A stretch of 64,000 nt of DNA from Cyanobium sp. Morenito 9A2 (lineage in GTDB: Bacteria; Cyanobacteriota; Cyanobacteriia; PCC-6307; Cyanobiaceae): assembly GCF_024345575.1 (NCBI RefSeq), contig NZ_JAGQBJ010000003.1, positions 1-64,000 of the forward strand, in the 5' to 3' direction. The notes under the pieces were generated by a model that did no database searches, was not told where the DNA came from, and saw only the letters and a list, made by a program, of their open reading frames with translations. The position numbers and the translations under genes were made by a program. The stretch's first letter is position 1, and every line of letters begins with the position of its first letter. Positions 46,085 to 55,355 of the stretch are shown here, in pieces.

Positions 46085-46300
46085 TCAGCTGTATTCGCCA
46101 GGAATGTCCTGTTTGGTGATCGTCACCCGCCCGATTGTCTGGCCTGAAGCGCGCAGCAGTTCATCGCCGGAGAAGGGGTAGCCCAAGGCGGCTGCAATCT
46201 GAGCCACGTCGTCGGCGGTTGAAGCCGCCAACACCTGCTGGCGCAGGGCTGGATCGTCCTGTACGCGCCCAAGAAAGTCCTTCAGCTGCTGGTGGGCCAT
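46085..46300 (-). CDS. Nif11-like leader peptide family protein
   Basis: 71 residues from the ATG at 46300. HQQLKDFLGRVQDDPALRQQ, then STADDVAQIAAALGYPFSGD matches the Nif11/N11P domain used as a leader for ribosomal peptide products in cyanobacteria. After the domain comes only RVTITKQDIPGEYS, with no double-Gly cleavage site and no Cys/Ser/Thr-rich core. No LanM or other modifying enzyme is in the window. It may be a stand-alone member rather than a natural-product precursor. Confidence 0.8.
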   Translation of the reverse strand: MAHQQLKDFLGRVQDDPALRQQVLAASTADDVAQIAAALGYPFSGDELLRASGQTIGRVTITKQDIPGEYS

Positions 46301-46439
46301 GGCCGCGGGCCGCCTCGGTTGGTTCAAGCATCGCGCAAACCCAGGGGCGGTGCCGCCCTGCCCCGCCTGGAGGGGGCCTGGCGTTCCGGTTCAGGAGAAC
46401 GGCGACCGGCTCCGGGGCGCCGTCGGCAGCGAGATCCTG

Positions 46440-47138
46440 GCGCAGGCTGACCTCCGCGCAGGCGTTCGTAGGCCACCCCATCGCCGTCGCCATCGGGGTG
46501 GTTGTGCCCTTGGCGCAGCAGTTCCTGGGCCAGGGCGAACGAGCCGATCTGTTGGCAGCGGTGGCCAGCGCCCGGGGCCATCGGACGCGCCGGGAGGGCT
46601 GCCGCCCCACCTCCAAGGTCGACGCTCGGGCGGCCCCTGGAGGTGGGGCGCCCCTGGCGGAAGTCCCAGGGCCGGGTGATGCCGTTCGTTATCTGCCAGA
46701 CCCCGTGGCGGTGGCGGCTGGCCCGAAACTCCGCATCGAGGAACGATCTGGCGTTGCAGGCGCCCAGGTACCGGCGATAGGCAAACGCCTGGCCGTCCTC
46801 CACCATCGCCAGATTCAGATTCACTGATCCGATCACCTCAGCCACGGTGCGGCCTAGCGGTCAATGGCCTTGGGGATCAAGCGCACCGGGCGGCCAATGG
46901 GGAGCCGGGCCAGCAAGGATTGGCGTGCCTGCTGGCCGTAGGGCCCCTGGGCCAACTCAGGGGCATCGATGCAGGCCAGGCGCACGGTGATCGGCTTGCC
47001 ACCCCTGCCCACGCGGATGGTGTCGCCGTCACCGACTGAAAGCACCACCGCCTGAAACGCCAGCTCAGCTGAGGCCGGTCCCGGGAGGAACAGTCCGAAG
47101 GCCGTCAAGGCTCCCAGCAGCGGTGAGCCCTGCGCCAT
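46440..47138 (-). pseudogene. Secreted thermonuclease (SNase-like), frameshifted
   Basis: From 47138: a signal peptide (LLGALTAFGLFLPGPASA), then FQAVVLSVGDGDTIRVGRGG and RLACIDAPELAQGPYGQQAR, the SNase core with its Asp ligands. At 46855 the expected DRYGRTVAEV reads DR-stop; one base is missing, and the next frame resumes with AEVIGSVNLNLAMVEDGQAF, YRRYLGACNARSFLDAE. A C-terminal Cys/Asp-rich block (CQQIGSFALAQELLRQGH, DGDGDGV) resembles an Excalibur-type calcium domain. Later sequence drifts. Confidence 0.75.
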
Positions 47139-47780
47139 CCCACCACTCTGCCGAGACGGCCCGGCCATCAAAGGCCGATCGTGCGCCCCCCCCTCCCTGC
47201 CACTCAGCTCAGCATCGGCAACCACAGGAGGGTTGGTCCAGCACCCTCCCCAGGACGAGCCCATCCACCGCCCTGGGGATCAGCTGCCACAATTCCATCG
47301 CCCGCTGGCCCGATCGTGAACCGCTGACGGTTCCACCGGAGCGCTGGGCCAGGCGGGAGATGCCGTGCCCCACCCCACCGGTGGCAAGGTGACCAGGAGG
47401 GTATCCGCAGGGGCTGGACGAGGCCGGATCCAGGTTCCCTGTGGGTCTGGCCAGTCGTCTCAGGTCGCCTTCTGGGCACCGGTGCTGGGTGGGTCGGCAT
47501 CGAGACGCGACAGGGGTTGTGCCCGGGCCTGTCAGCGATGGGCGGACCCCATCGATGGCGCCTGACCCGTTACGCGTTGGCGGGGTCGACTTGCCGCCTG
47601 CGCTGGCTGGAGGCTTTCCAGGGGCACCAGGTCGGCTGACCATCGGCAGCACGGAAGGTCCGGGCCTCGGACCACTCCGATCAGCACGTCCGCTTCAACC
47701 CCCGCAACACCATCAGAGCTCCTGAAACCAGTAGCTCCCGGCCTTGATCGCTAAGGTTTGCCCATCGTTTTCAGGGCCTG
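47139..47780. other. 0.6 kb without a supportable gene
   Basis: No gene-like frame. The last hundred bases should carry the promoter of the large Fe-S/cNMP gene. Confidence 0.4.
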
Positions 47781-50642
47781 ATGGCGATCCCGGTGGGCGA
47801 ATCCCGGATGCACGTCATCCGTTGGATTCTCACGACGGCCTGGCTGCTGATCATCGCCTCGCTGTTCTTCGACCCCTGGAGCCCCGCGCTCACCGAGCCG
47901 GGCCACCCCTGGAGCCCGCTGCGCCTGAGCGAGGCCTGCGTGCCTGTGCAGGACCGTTGCCTGGTGGAGCAGCCCTATCCGCTGGGCACCACGTTGTTCT
48001 GGGGCGCGGTGGTGCCATCGGGGATCTTCATCCTGCTGGTGTTCGGCCATGAGCTGTGGCGCCGCATCTGCCCGCTCTCCTTCCTCTCCCAGATCCCCCG
48101 CGCCCTCGGACTGCAGCGCCAGATCGCCAAGCTCAACCCCCGTACCGGCGAGCGGCGCCCCCAGCTGGCCAAGGTGCCCGCCGATTCCTGGCTGGCCCGC
48201 CACTACTCCGGCGTGCAGTTCGGCTGGCTGTTTGTGGGCCTCTGCGGCCGCCTGCTGTTCTTCAACGCCGACAGGCTGGTGCTGGCCGCCTGGCTGCTGG
48301 GCACGATTGCGGTGGCGATGGCTGTGGGCTGGTTGTATGGCGGCAAGGCCTGGTGCCAGTACTTCTGCCCGATGGCACCGGTGCAGAGCGTGTTCTCCGC
48401 CCCCTCCGGTCTGCTGGGCAGCAAGGCCCACCTGAGCGAGCAGCCGATCACCCAGTCGATGTGCCGCACCACCCTGCCCGATGGCAGCGAGCAGAGCGCC
48501 TGTGTGGCCTGCCAGCAGCCCTGCATCGACATCGACGCCGAGCGCATGTACTGGGCGCGGATCACCACGCCGGCCTTTGCCTTCGAGCGCTACGGCTACG
48601 TGGGGCTGGTGCTGGGCTATTTCTTCTACTACTACCTCTACGCCGGCAACTGGGACTACTACTTCTCGGGGATCTGGGTCCGCCAGAGCGATCAGCTCGC
48701 CACCCTGTTCAGCCCCGGCCTGTTCCTGTTCGGCCAGGCCATCGCCATCCCCCGTCTGGTGGCGGTGCCCCTGGTGCTGGGGCTGTTCACCTGGCTGGGG
48801 GTGGTGGGGGGGCGCTGGATCGAAGCCGGGGCACGCGCCCGGGAACGGCGTCGGGCCGCCCGTTCCGGCTCCGCGCCGCTGCCGCCGGAACAGCTTCGCC
48901 ACCGCCTCTTCGTGGTGGCCACCTTCCTGGTGTTCAATTTCTTTTTTCTGTTCGCGGGCCGGCCCCTGCTCCGGCTGTTGCCCTCCTGGGTGCAGTGGCT
49001 GTTCGATGCGGTTCTGGTGGCCGTCAGCACCTTGTGGCTGGTGCAGGCCTGGCGCCGCAACCCCGAGCTCTACAGCCGCGAGAACCTGGCGAGCCGCTTC
49101 CGCAAGCAGCTGGAACGGCTCCAGCTCGATGTGGGCCGCTTCCTCGATGGCCGCACGCTCGGCGATCTCAACGCCCAAGAGGTGTATGTGCTGGCCAAGG
49201 TGCTGCCGGGCTTCAGCAGTGAGAAGCGGCATGAGGCCTACAAGGGCGTGGTGCGCGAAGCCCTCGAGGAGGGTTACGTGAGCGTGGCCACCAGCCTGGA
49301 GGTATTGCAGCAGATGCGCCGCGAGCTCGGCATCTCCGACGACGAGCACGAGCAGCTTTTGGAGGAGCTGGGGGTTGAAGATCCCTCGCTCCTGGATCCC
49401 GACAGGCGCCGCAGCCTGGAGGATCAGGTGCGGTTGAGCGGCTACCGGAAAGCGTTGGAGCGGCTGATGCGGCTCCAAAGCCGTGCGAGCACTCCGCAGG
49501 GGAGGAGCGATCGGAGCGATCCCGGGGCCATCGGCTCCCTCCGGCGCACCTTCGCGATCACCGCTGCCGAAGAGGAGAGTGTGATCGGGGGGTTGTCGCC
49601 CCAGGCCAGCGCCGCACAGAAGGCTGAGGTGCTGCTCCAGCGCCTGCCGGAGCTGATTGAGGCCTATCGCGCCCTTCAGCAGCCCTCCAGGGCGGACCAG
49701 TCAGTGTTGCGCAGCCTGCTGAGTGAGCACATCCGCCACCGGCAGGAGCTGAGCCTTCGGGCCATCCTCACAGCACTGGCCACCCTGCAGCAGGATCCCG
49801 CCGTGCCGGCCCTGGTGGCCCAGTTGCAGCGGATGGCGCCGCTGAGCCTGCTCCAGCTGCTGGAGCGGGAGCCCTGGCGGGAGCGGCTGCCGGCGGAGGT
49901 GCTGGAGGCGCTCACCCAGCCGGGCGCGGCGGCTCCGTCCTGCTCCTTGGAGATTTCTTTGCCTGTCTCTCTCCATCACCTGGAAACCCTGGTGCAGGAC
50001 CGCAACCCGCTGATCCAGGCGGCCGCCCTGGTCCTGATGGCGCAGTTGGACCGGGTACGCGGCCAGGCCTTGGCCCTTGCGCAGCGTGAGGGGGGGGTGC
50101 CCGCCCTGCTGCAGCGGACCGCTGAGCGGTTGCAGGCCTTGGGGGTGGGGGGCGATCCGCCCCGTCTGGACACCTTCGAGGAGCTGGAAAAGCGGGTGTA
50201 CCTGGCCACCAGCGCGGCCTTCCGCGGCCTGCATCTCGACACCCTCGATGCCCTGGCGGACGCCTCTGAGCTGCGCCACTACGGCGCTGGAGCCATGATC
50301 ACCGAAACCGGCGACACCTGCCGCGAGCTCCTGCTGCTGATCGAGGGCGAAGCCCTCGTGCACTTCCGCGACGAAGCGGGGACACGGCCCGAGCGACTGC
50401 AGCCGGGTCAGATGCTCGATGAGCTCGAGGTGCTCACCCACAGCGCCAGCGAGAACACAATCACGGCGGCATCGGCGGGGACGCGCCTGCTGGCGGTGCC
50501 GGTCGATTCGTTCGATGCTATTCTGGAGCGCGACCAGGACTTCGCCCGGAGGGTGCTGGAACTGGAGACCCGCCAACTCCAGCGCCTGATGGGTTCGGTG
50601 CCCACCGGCTTCAACCCAAGCCACTCTCGAAGCGTTGAATGA
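47781..50642 (+). CDS. Membrane polyferredoxin (NapH/NosR-like) fused to a cyclic-nucleotide-binding domain
   Basis: 953 residues. Residues 1-420 hold several TM helices and Fe-S cysteine clusters typical of NapH/NosR/RdxA proteins: RRICPLSFLSQ (about 96), WCQYFCPMAP (about 191) and CVACQQPCIDID (about 241). A long helical, soluble part (about 430-800) follows, containing HEAT-like helical pairs. The C-terminus (about 835-940) has the CRP-type fold: ASELRHYGAGAMITETGDTC, LLLLIEGEALVHF and LQPGQMLDELEVLT. It would pass electrons across the membrane under control of a nucleotide or similar ligand. The cNMP arginine of the phosphate-binding cassette is not obvious, so the ligand is unclear. Confidence 0.8.
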   Translation: MAIPVGESRMHVIRWILTTAWLLIIASLFFDPWSPALTEPGHPWSPLRLSEACVPVQDRCLVEQPYPLGTTLFWGAVVPSGIFILLVFGHELWRRICPLSFLSQIPRALGLQRQIAKLNPRTGERRPQLAKVPADSWLARHYSGVQFGWLFVGLCGRLLFFNADRLVLAAWLLGTIAVAMAVGWLYGGKAWCQYFCPMAPVQSVFSAPSGLLGSKAHLSEQPITQSMCRTTLPDGSEQSACVACQQPCIDIDAERMYWARITTPAFAFERYGYVGLVLGYFFYYYLYAGNWDYYFSGIWVRQSDQLATLFSPGLFLFGQAIAIPRLVAVPLVLGLFTWLGVVGGRWIEAGARARERRRAARSGSAPLPPEQLRHRLFVVATFLVFNFFFLFAGRPLLRLLPSWVQWLFDAVLVAVSTLWLVQAWRRNPELYSRENLASRFRKQLERLQLDVGRFLDGRTLGDLNAQEVYVLAKVLPGFSSEKRHEAYKGVVREALEEGYVSVATSLEVLQQMRRELGISDDEHEQLLEELGVEDPSLLDPDRRRSLEDQVRLSGYRKALERLMRLQSRASTPQGRSDRSDPGAIGSLRRTFAITAAEEESVIGGLSPQASAAQKAEVLLQRLPELIEAYRALQQPSRADQSVLRSLLSEHIRHRQELSLRAILTALATLQQDPAVPALVAQLQRMAPLSLLQLLEREPWRERLPAEVLEALTQPGAAAPSCSLEISLPVSLHHLETLVQDRNPLIQAAALVLMAQLDRVRGQALALAQREGGVPALLQRTAERLQALGVGGDPPRLDTFEELEKRVYLATSAAFRGLHLDTLDALADASELRHYGAGAMITETGDTCRELLLLIEGEALVHFRDEAGTRPERLQPGQMLDELEVLTHSASENTITAASAGTRLLAVPVDSFDAILERDQDFARRVLELETRQLQRLMGSVPTGFNPSHSRSVE

Positions 50643-50748
50643 TCATGGACGTGCGCTGGCGACCGATGGCGCAGGAGTTCAGGCGCTCCATGGGGAGAGC
50701 TGTCTTGCTGAGCGGCGGGGCCCGCAGGTCAGAAGGCGAAGGCCGGAG

Positions 50749-51772
50749 TCAGCAGGAGGCGTGGGATAGCTGAGCGAAACCCTGCTCTGGCGTCAGCCCC
50801 AGCTGCTGGGCGCTGAGCGACCAGAGCTGCCGGGCCAGGGTGCCTGAGCAGGCCTCGGCACTGGGCGTGCTGGCCTCAAAACGCAGCCGGCCCGGGCCCA
50901 GCACCCGGTTGCTCCAGTAGTGGAAGCCCGTGGCCTCCGGCGGTGAGGCGGTGGCCAGGCCCGCCAGCAGGGCGCCAGCCCGCGAGGGCGTTTCGGTGAG
51001 GCGCAGCAGGTCGCGGGCGACCAGGGCGAACAGGGTCTGCGCCACGGGATTCCGGCGGCGGCTGTAGCGGAAGAATCCGCCCTTGCTGCGCGGGATCACG
51101 AGCCCCGGGCTCCAGGCGAACACCTGCAGGGGGGTGCCCTGCTCCCGCAGGCGCCGCCCCACCTCCCGGGCCATCAGCAAGTTGCAGAGTTTGCTGTCCT
51201 TGTAGGCCTTCTCGGCATTGAAGATGCCGCTGCCATCCAGCATCGGCGCCCCAGGGCCCTGACGGAGCCCAGCAAGATCGCCCACCCCGGCCGGCGGGCC
51301 CACCGCTCCGCCACCGTTGCTGGGGTCATGCACCTGCGAGGCAGTGACCACCAGCCGTGGTGCCGAGCCCCGCAGCAGCAGAGGCAACAGCCTCTGCAGC
51401 AGGGCCTGGTGGGCCAGGTGGTTCACCGCGATGGTGAGCTCGAACCCCTGGGCTGACCAGAGGGGTTCAGCTGCGCCGCTGTACTGCAGGCCGGCATTGA
51501 GCACGAGTGTGTCGATCGGTGCGTCTTCCACTAGCAGGAATTCAGCGCAGCGCTCGACGTTGCTCAGATCGGCCAGATCGCAGATGGGGGGTTTGGAGTT
51601 GGCCGCCCAGGCGCTGGCGCAGGGCCGCGGCGGTGGCGCCATCCCGGCAGGGCAGGGTCAGGCGGTGACCGGCCTGGAGCAGCAGGGCCGCTGCCCCAAA
51701 GCCGATGCCAGAGCTGGCGCCGGTGAGCAGGATGTGCCGGGTTGCCCCGGCCTCGCGTGCCTCAGCTCCCAT
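50749..51772 (-). pseudogene. Short-chain dehydrogenase (protochlorophyllide-reductase-like), one frameshift
   Basis: From 51772: ATRHILLTGASSGIGFGAAA gives the Rossmann TGxxxGIG. Near 51600 the frame changes and ICDLADLSNVERCAEFL, TLVLNAGLQYSG and the catalytic AYKDSKLCNLLMARE follow, close to light-dependent protochlorophyllide reductase relatives. The rest, including VFAWSPGLVIPRSKGGFF, is intact. One indel inactivates the gene, unless it is a sequence error. Confidence 0.8.
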
Positions 51773-51918
51773 GGCACCTGTCTTTGGAAGCGGCAATTCT
51801 GTCGAGCTCTCGCCGGCGGCCGATGGGGTGCTTCCCGGCCGCTCGATGGCCACCCTTGCCGTCAGAGCGGCCGTCCCTGCCGTTGAAGCCCTTCGGTACG
51901 CTGATTCCGGGGAGTTAA

Positions 51919-52122
51919 GTGGTAGCCATCGTTCGGGATCTGCTGCTGGCCGTCGGTCTACCCATGGCCTTGCTGGTGATCGGCACCCAGCTGCTGGAGC
52001 GCAGGGGAGAGCGCCTACCGTCCAGGCTTGGGCGGTTGTCCGAGCACTCCTCGCTGCTCTGGACCATCGGCACCGGGCTGATCCTGGCGCTGTCTCTGCT
52101 GCGCTGGTTGCTGCAGCGCTGA
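51919..52122 (+). CDS. Small two-helix membrane protein
   Basis: 67 residues from a GTG. TM helices at about 6-23 (DLLLAVGLPMALLVIGTQLL) and 46-64 (LLWTIGTGLILALSLLRWLL) are joined by a basic loop. It resembles small conserved picocyanobacterial membrane proteins of unknown role. Confidence 0.6.
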   Translation: MVAIVRDLLLAVGLPMALLVIGTQLLERRGERLPSRLGRLSEHSSLLWTIGTGLILALSLLRWLLQR

Positions 52123-52160
52123 GGACGGCCAGGTCCTGGTGACGTTCGAATCAGGCGGAT

Positions 52161-52958
52161 TCAGCGTCGCTCTGGATACCAGGTGCGATACCACTGCCGC
52201 ATCTGCCCAATCTCTGCGCTTTGCACCTGCACCATCGTTTGCTGCAATTGGCGCAGCTCGGGGTGCCGGGTGTTCGTCTGAGCCATCGACGCCATCATCA
52301 CGCCCATCTGATGGTGGGGAATCATCTGCTCGATGAAAGCTCGATCGAAATCCGCGGCCCTGAGCAGCGCGACCAGGTTCGTACCCCCGTGGCCCATGGG
52401 GCCACCTCCCATCCCCATCCCCATCCCCATCCCCATCCCCATCCCCATCCCCATCCCCATCTCCATGGGGCCCTTGCCGCCCTGCCAGCCCCATCCCGAA
52501 GCGGGCCCCCAGGCCGGCACGGCCTGGCCAAACCACTGCCGGTACCAGGCGCGCATCTGGGCATTTTCCTTCGTCTGACTGGCGTTGATGCTCTTGGCGA
52601 GGGCCTTGATCTCGGGCCTGTGCGCGCGGGTGAGGGCGAGATCGGCCATGGCGATCGCCCCGTCGTGATGGGGAATCATCATCACGATGAAGGGCCGGTC
52701 CGAGGAAGCCATTCCCATCGGACCGGCAGCACCCATGCCTCCACCAGCGTCAGGTAGCCCTGAATCCCCCCTCCAGCCCTGGGACAGCGAGGGGAAGCCC
52801 GAGACCAGCCCCGCGCTGAACGCCCCTGCGGCGGCCAGGGCCACGACCGTCGCCCTCCAGGTTCTTCTCCGTCTGTGAGTGTGATCCACCTGAGCCTCAC
52901 CTGCGGGTTGCACATCCGCTTCCAGGCTGGCCAGGTTTGGAGGATGTGGGTGGCCCAT
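52161..52958 (-). CDS. DUF305 protein with an internal Gly-Met repeat
   Basis: 265 residues from the ATG at 52958; a GTG at 52889 is also possible. One TM or signal helix (ATVVALAAAGAFSAGLVSGF). It has two DUF305 units: FIVMMIPHHDGAIAMADLAL and, after the repeat, FIEQMIPHHQMGVMMASMAQ, each with the paired His and Met-rich helices linked to copper binding. Between them is MEMGMGM..., about eight Gly-Met units encoded by a hexanucleotide tandem repeat. Probably a periplasmic copper-binding protein of the adjacent metal block. Confidence 0.85.
   Translation of the reverse strand: MGHPHPPNLASLEADVQPAGEAQVDHTHRRRRTWRATVVALAAAGAFSAGLVSGFPSLSQGWRGDSGLPDAGGGMGAAGPMGMASSDRPFIVMMIPHHDGAIAMADLALTRAHRPEIKALAKSINASQTKENAQMRAWYRQWFGQAVPAWGPASGWGWQGGKGPMEMGMGMGMGMGMGMGMGMGGGPMGHGGTNLVALLRAADFDRAFIEQMIPHHQMGVMMASMAQTNTRHPELRQLQQTMVQVQSAEIGQMRQWYRTWYPERR
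52409..52461. repeat. Hexanucleotide tandem repeat (CATCCC, about 8.5 units)
   Basis: Plus strand reads (CCCATC)n; on the coding strand it is (GATGGG)n, in frame as Gly-Met. Unit gain or loss keeps the frame, so the length of the Met-rich stretch can vary by slippage. Confidence 0.9.
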
Positions 52959-54017
52959 GAGAGGAGATTCAACCTTCCATGAACGGGGTCCGCTGAGCCG
53001 TGGATCGGAGCTGATCCCCCCCAGGGAGTGATCCGCACCGTTGACCGACGTTGCCAGGGCCGGTTGCTTGACCTCGCCTGGGAGCTTGGGGCAGGAGAAA
53101 GGGCCCGTGCTGCCGCCGCTGGTGCTGGAGAGGCGGTCGGCCATGACAGATGCTCACGGCGCTCAGCCCCCAGCACTGGTGCGTTGGGGGCTGGTCAGTT
53201 GTGGACAGCTGCTTGCACTGCAGGTGTGGCTCAGCCCATCGGTCGTCGCGCAGGGAGGCGGGAGTGAGGCTTGAGCGATCGTCGAGCCGCGACAACGGGC
53301 CGAGATCCCTTCGGGCGTGGGGCTCCGGTGATGGCCTGATGGTTCATGGTCAGGGGGACGGCCGCGGGAGTCAGGGCTTGTGCCAGAGGCAGTCTTTCCT
53401 GGCGGTGGCGACGGAATCCTCGGCGAAATCGATGGCGACCCCATCCGCTCTGCGGAGGTAGGAGAAGGCGACGATGAGCGCCCCCTGGCTGGTGATGGTG
53501 TAAGTGGTGTGGGATCCAGCGGGCGACAGTTCCTCCCAGATACTCCTGATTGCGGAAGGGGGCCCATGGGGTCTCTGCCCGGTGTCCTGCAACCAGAATC
53601 GCCAGACGGCGATGGAACCGCTGCCGGATCGGGTTGTGGAGCCCAACGGAGACGAAGCAGCGGACATCTGTCGCCGCTGCTCAGGCGGCGGGGCCCAGCC
53701 CACCAGCCGGCTCAGGCAGGTGGGCTGGGTTGATCAGGGCGCTCACCAGCGGGCAACGGCAGGCTTCATCGCGGAACTCCGAAGGATCGGGTCACGGTGC
53801 TCCCGTGCAAGACCAGCGGAACCGGCATGATCCGCTCCAGGGCGAGAAGCATCACACTCCGATCCTGATGGCGAGGAGATCATGGAAGTCGATCTGCGCC
53901 ATGCCTTTGGGCACAGCCATCAGAACACCCCATCCCCATGGATCCGCGCTGACCTTGAGGCGTGATCTTCATCAGCGGCTCCGGCATCAGCATCACCCTT
54001 GGGCGGGACAGGCTTTT
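52959..54017. other. About 1 kb with no firm gene
   Basis: One minus-strand frame (53371-53664 at most) contains SIWEELSPAGSHTTYTITSQ and ALIVAFSYLRRADGVAIDF, which read like a real small protein of about 97 residues, but the family and start are unknown. Otherwise nothing is supportable. A TTGAATCTCC half-site, similar to the MerR operators below, lies at 52962-52971 on the minus strand. Confidence 0.35.
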
Positions 54018-54434
54018 TCAGATCTGAAGATTGGGGCAGATCACGTCGTCATCCTGAAGCGGATCGCTCTGCCAGTTCCCCAGCAGCGTTTGCAGCTCGA
54101 CCCGCAGCAGGCCCAGCTCCTCGATGCGTTCGTCGATGCGCCCGATCTGGCGGCTGAGTTGCTGCCGGATGTCGTGGCAAGGCAGTAGCCCGGCGTCGTG
54201 GGGAGCGAGGCACGCCTGAATCTCCTCCAGGCTCAGGCCCAGGGCCTTGAGGCGGCGGATGAAGGCCAGGCGCCTCAGGCTTTCCTCACTGAAGAGCCGG
54301 TAACCACCTGAGCTTCGGCCCACGGCAGGCAGCAGGCCGAGCTCTTCGTAGTAGCGAAGCGTCTTGACGGGCAGGCCACTGCGGGCCGCCAGCGCACCGA
54401 TCTTGAGGGCCTGGGGCGGGGACGGGACGATCAC
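54018..54434 (-). CDS. MerR-family heavy-metal-responsive regulator
   Basis: 138 residues from a GTG. The N-terminal wHTH is complete: KIGALAARSGLPVKTLRYYE, ELGLLPAVGRSSGGYRLFSE. The dimerisation helix has PCHDIRQQLSRQIGRIDERI, with one Cys at the position used by ZntR/CadR-type sensors. A second Cys lies in the C-terminal ICPNLQI. CueR's paired C-x7-C loop is absent, so the metal is not certain; copper is likely from the divergent operon. The operator-promoter at 54440-54471 overlaps its own start region. Confidence 0.85.
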   Translation of the reverse strand: MIVPSPPQALKIGALAARSGLPVKTLRYYEELGLLPAVGRSSGGYRLFSEESLRRLAFIRRLKALGLSLEEIQACLAPHDAGLLPCHDIRQQLSRQIGRIDERIEELGLLRVELQTLLGNWQSDPLQDDDVICPNLQI

Positions 54435-54439
54435 GGGAG

Positions 54440-54471
54440 TTGACTCTCCACCTGAGAGGAGACTCTAAGGT
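54440..54471 (+). promoter_or_regulatory. MerR-type promoter/operator of the copper operon
   Basis: -35 TTGACT and -10 TAAGGT are 20 bp apart, the overlong spacing of MerR promoters. The spacer holds the dyad CTCC-acctgaga-GGAG. The near-identical arrangement at 58763-58794 supports the assignment. Confidence 0.85.
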
Positions 54472-54486
54472 GGTCAAAATCCGCTG

Positions 54487-54726
54487 GTGTTGCTCCCGAT
54501 GCTGTCGCCCAAGCTGCCTCGTTTCTGGAACCTCTCGGTAGCGGCTCTGGTGCTGCTGGGTGCCAACGGCGCTCGGGCCCAGGCCAATGACATGTTCCCC
54601 ACAAAGATCGGCGCTGAGACGCGCGCCAAGGAGCTCAAGTGCAGCGGCACCTTCGCCATGGGCCGTGAGTGGATGCCCTGCGCCAGCTTCGAGGCCTACC
54701 AGAAGGCCGTCTCGAAGGAAAAGTGA
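54487..54726 (+). CDS. Secreted DUF3721 protein, copy 1
   Basis: 79 residues from a GTG just downstream of the MerR-type promoter. Signal peptide (LSVAALVLLGANGARAQA), then the DUF3721 core: MFPTKIGAETRAKELKCSGT, FAMGREWMPC. Two conserved Cys about 15 residues apart and nearby Met suggest metal binding or a disulfide. It is the first gene of the induced operon. Copy 2 follows at 54791. Confidence 0.85.
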   Translation: MLLPMLSPKLPRFWNLSVAALVLLGANGARAQANDMFPTKIGAETRAKELKCSGTFAMGREWMPCASFEAYQKAVSKEK

Positions 54727-54790
54727 GCCGTTGGCTCCCCCCATGCCTCTCGATCCGAGCGCTTCGGCATACCAAGACCACGCCATCCCC

Positions 54791-55036
54791 ATGAACACCC
54801 TTCCCTTGAGGCCGCACCGTGGTGGTCATGCTGCCCTGATCCTGGTCCTGTCCGGCGCCCTGGCGGTCTTGATGCCGCCAGGCGCAGGGGCCCACATGCA
54901 GGGCATGTTCAAGACCAAAGCCGAGGCCGAGAAGCGGGCCGCTGAGCTCAAGTGCAAGGGCGCGTTCGCCATGGGTTCCCTGTGGATGCCTTGCGCCAAT
55001 GAACGGTCCCTGCATGAGGCCCTGCAGAAGAACTGA
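54791..55036 (+). CDS. Secreted DUF3721 protein, copy 2
   Basis: 81 residues. Signal peptide ([20 protein letters not shown]), then [30 protein letters not shown], the same core as copy 1. A duplication within the operon. Its stop shares a base with the next start, so it is translationally coupled to the PepSY-type protein. Confidence 0.85.
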   Translation: MNTLPLRPHRGGHAALILVLSGALAVLMPPGAGAHMQGMFKTKAEAEKRAAELKCKGAFAMGSLWMPCANERSLHEALQKN

Positions 55037-55338
55037 TGAACGCTCCAAGCAGCACCTTGCGCCAGCGACACCTACGGAGGCGCCTTCATCGCGCCCTGGT
55101 GCCGATCGCCGCGCTGCCGCTGATCATCACCGCCCTTTCAGGCTCGATCTACGGCCTGCTGCTGGCCCACAACATCGAGGCCTTCTGGCTCATGAAAATC
55201 CATACCGGCAACTTCGGGATCATCAATCTGCAGCCCTATTACTCCGCCATCATGGGGATTCTGACGTTGATCGTTGCCATCACCGGTGTCGGCCTGTGGC
55301 TCGACGGCCGCCGCAGGACAACCCCAGCCGTGAGCTGA
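55036..55338 (+). CDS. PepSY-associated TM-helix-type membrane protein
   Basis: 100 residues with two TM helices: [20 protein letters not shown] and [20 protein letters not shown]. The pattern R-R-x-H-R-x(n)-P-L-x-I-x-x-x-S-G, and the W-L-M-K-I-H-T-G motif after it, match short PepSY-domain membrane proteins often found beside copper transporters and in iron-reductase-like proteins. Its role is unproven. Confidence 0.72.
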   Translation: MNAPSSTLRQRHLRRRLHRALVPIAALPLIITALSGSIYGLLLAHNIEAFWLMKIHTGNFGIINLQPYYSAIMGILTLIVAITGVGLWLDGRRRTTPAVS

Positions 55339-55355
55339 ATGCCAGCAGCCCTCAA

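Noticed and set aside
47751-49478. 575-residue minus-strand ORF rich in His and Gln
   Set aside because: It is antisense to the well-supported Fe-S/cNMP gene and has the composition of a GC-rich shadow frame.
52959-52980. Third MerR operator before the first DUF305 gene
   Set aside because: Only the left half (TTGAATCTCC) matches; no second half or -10 box is present at the right spacing, and it nearly touches the start codon.
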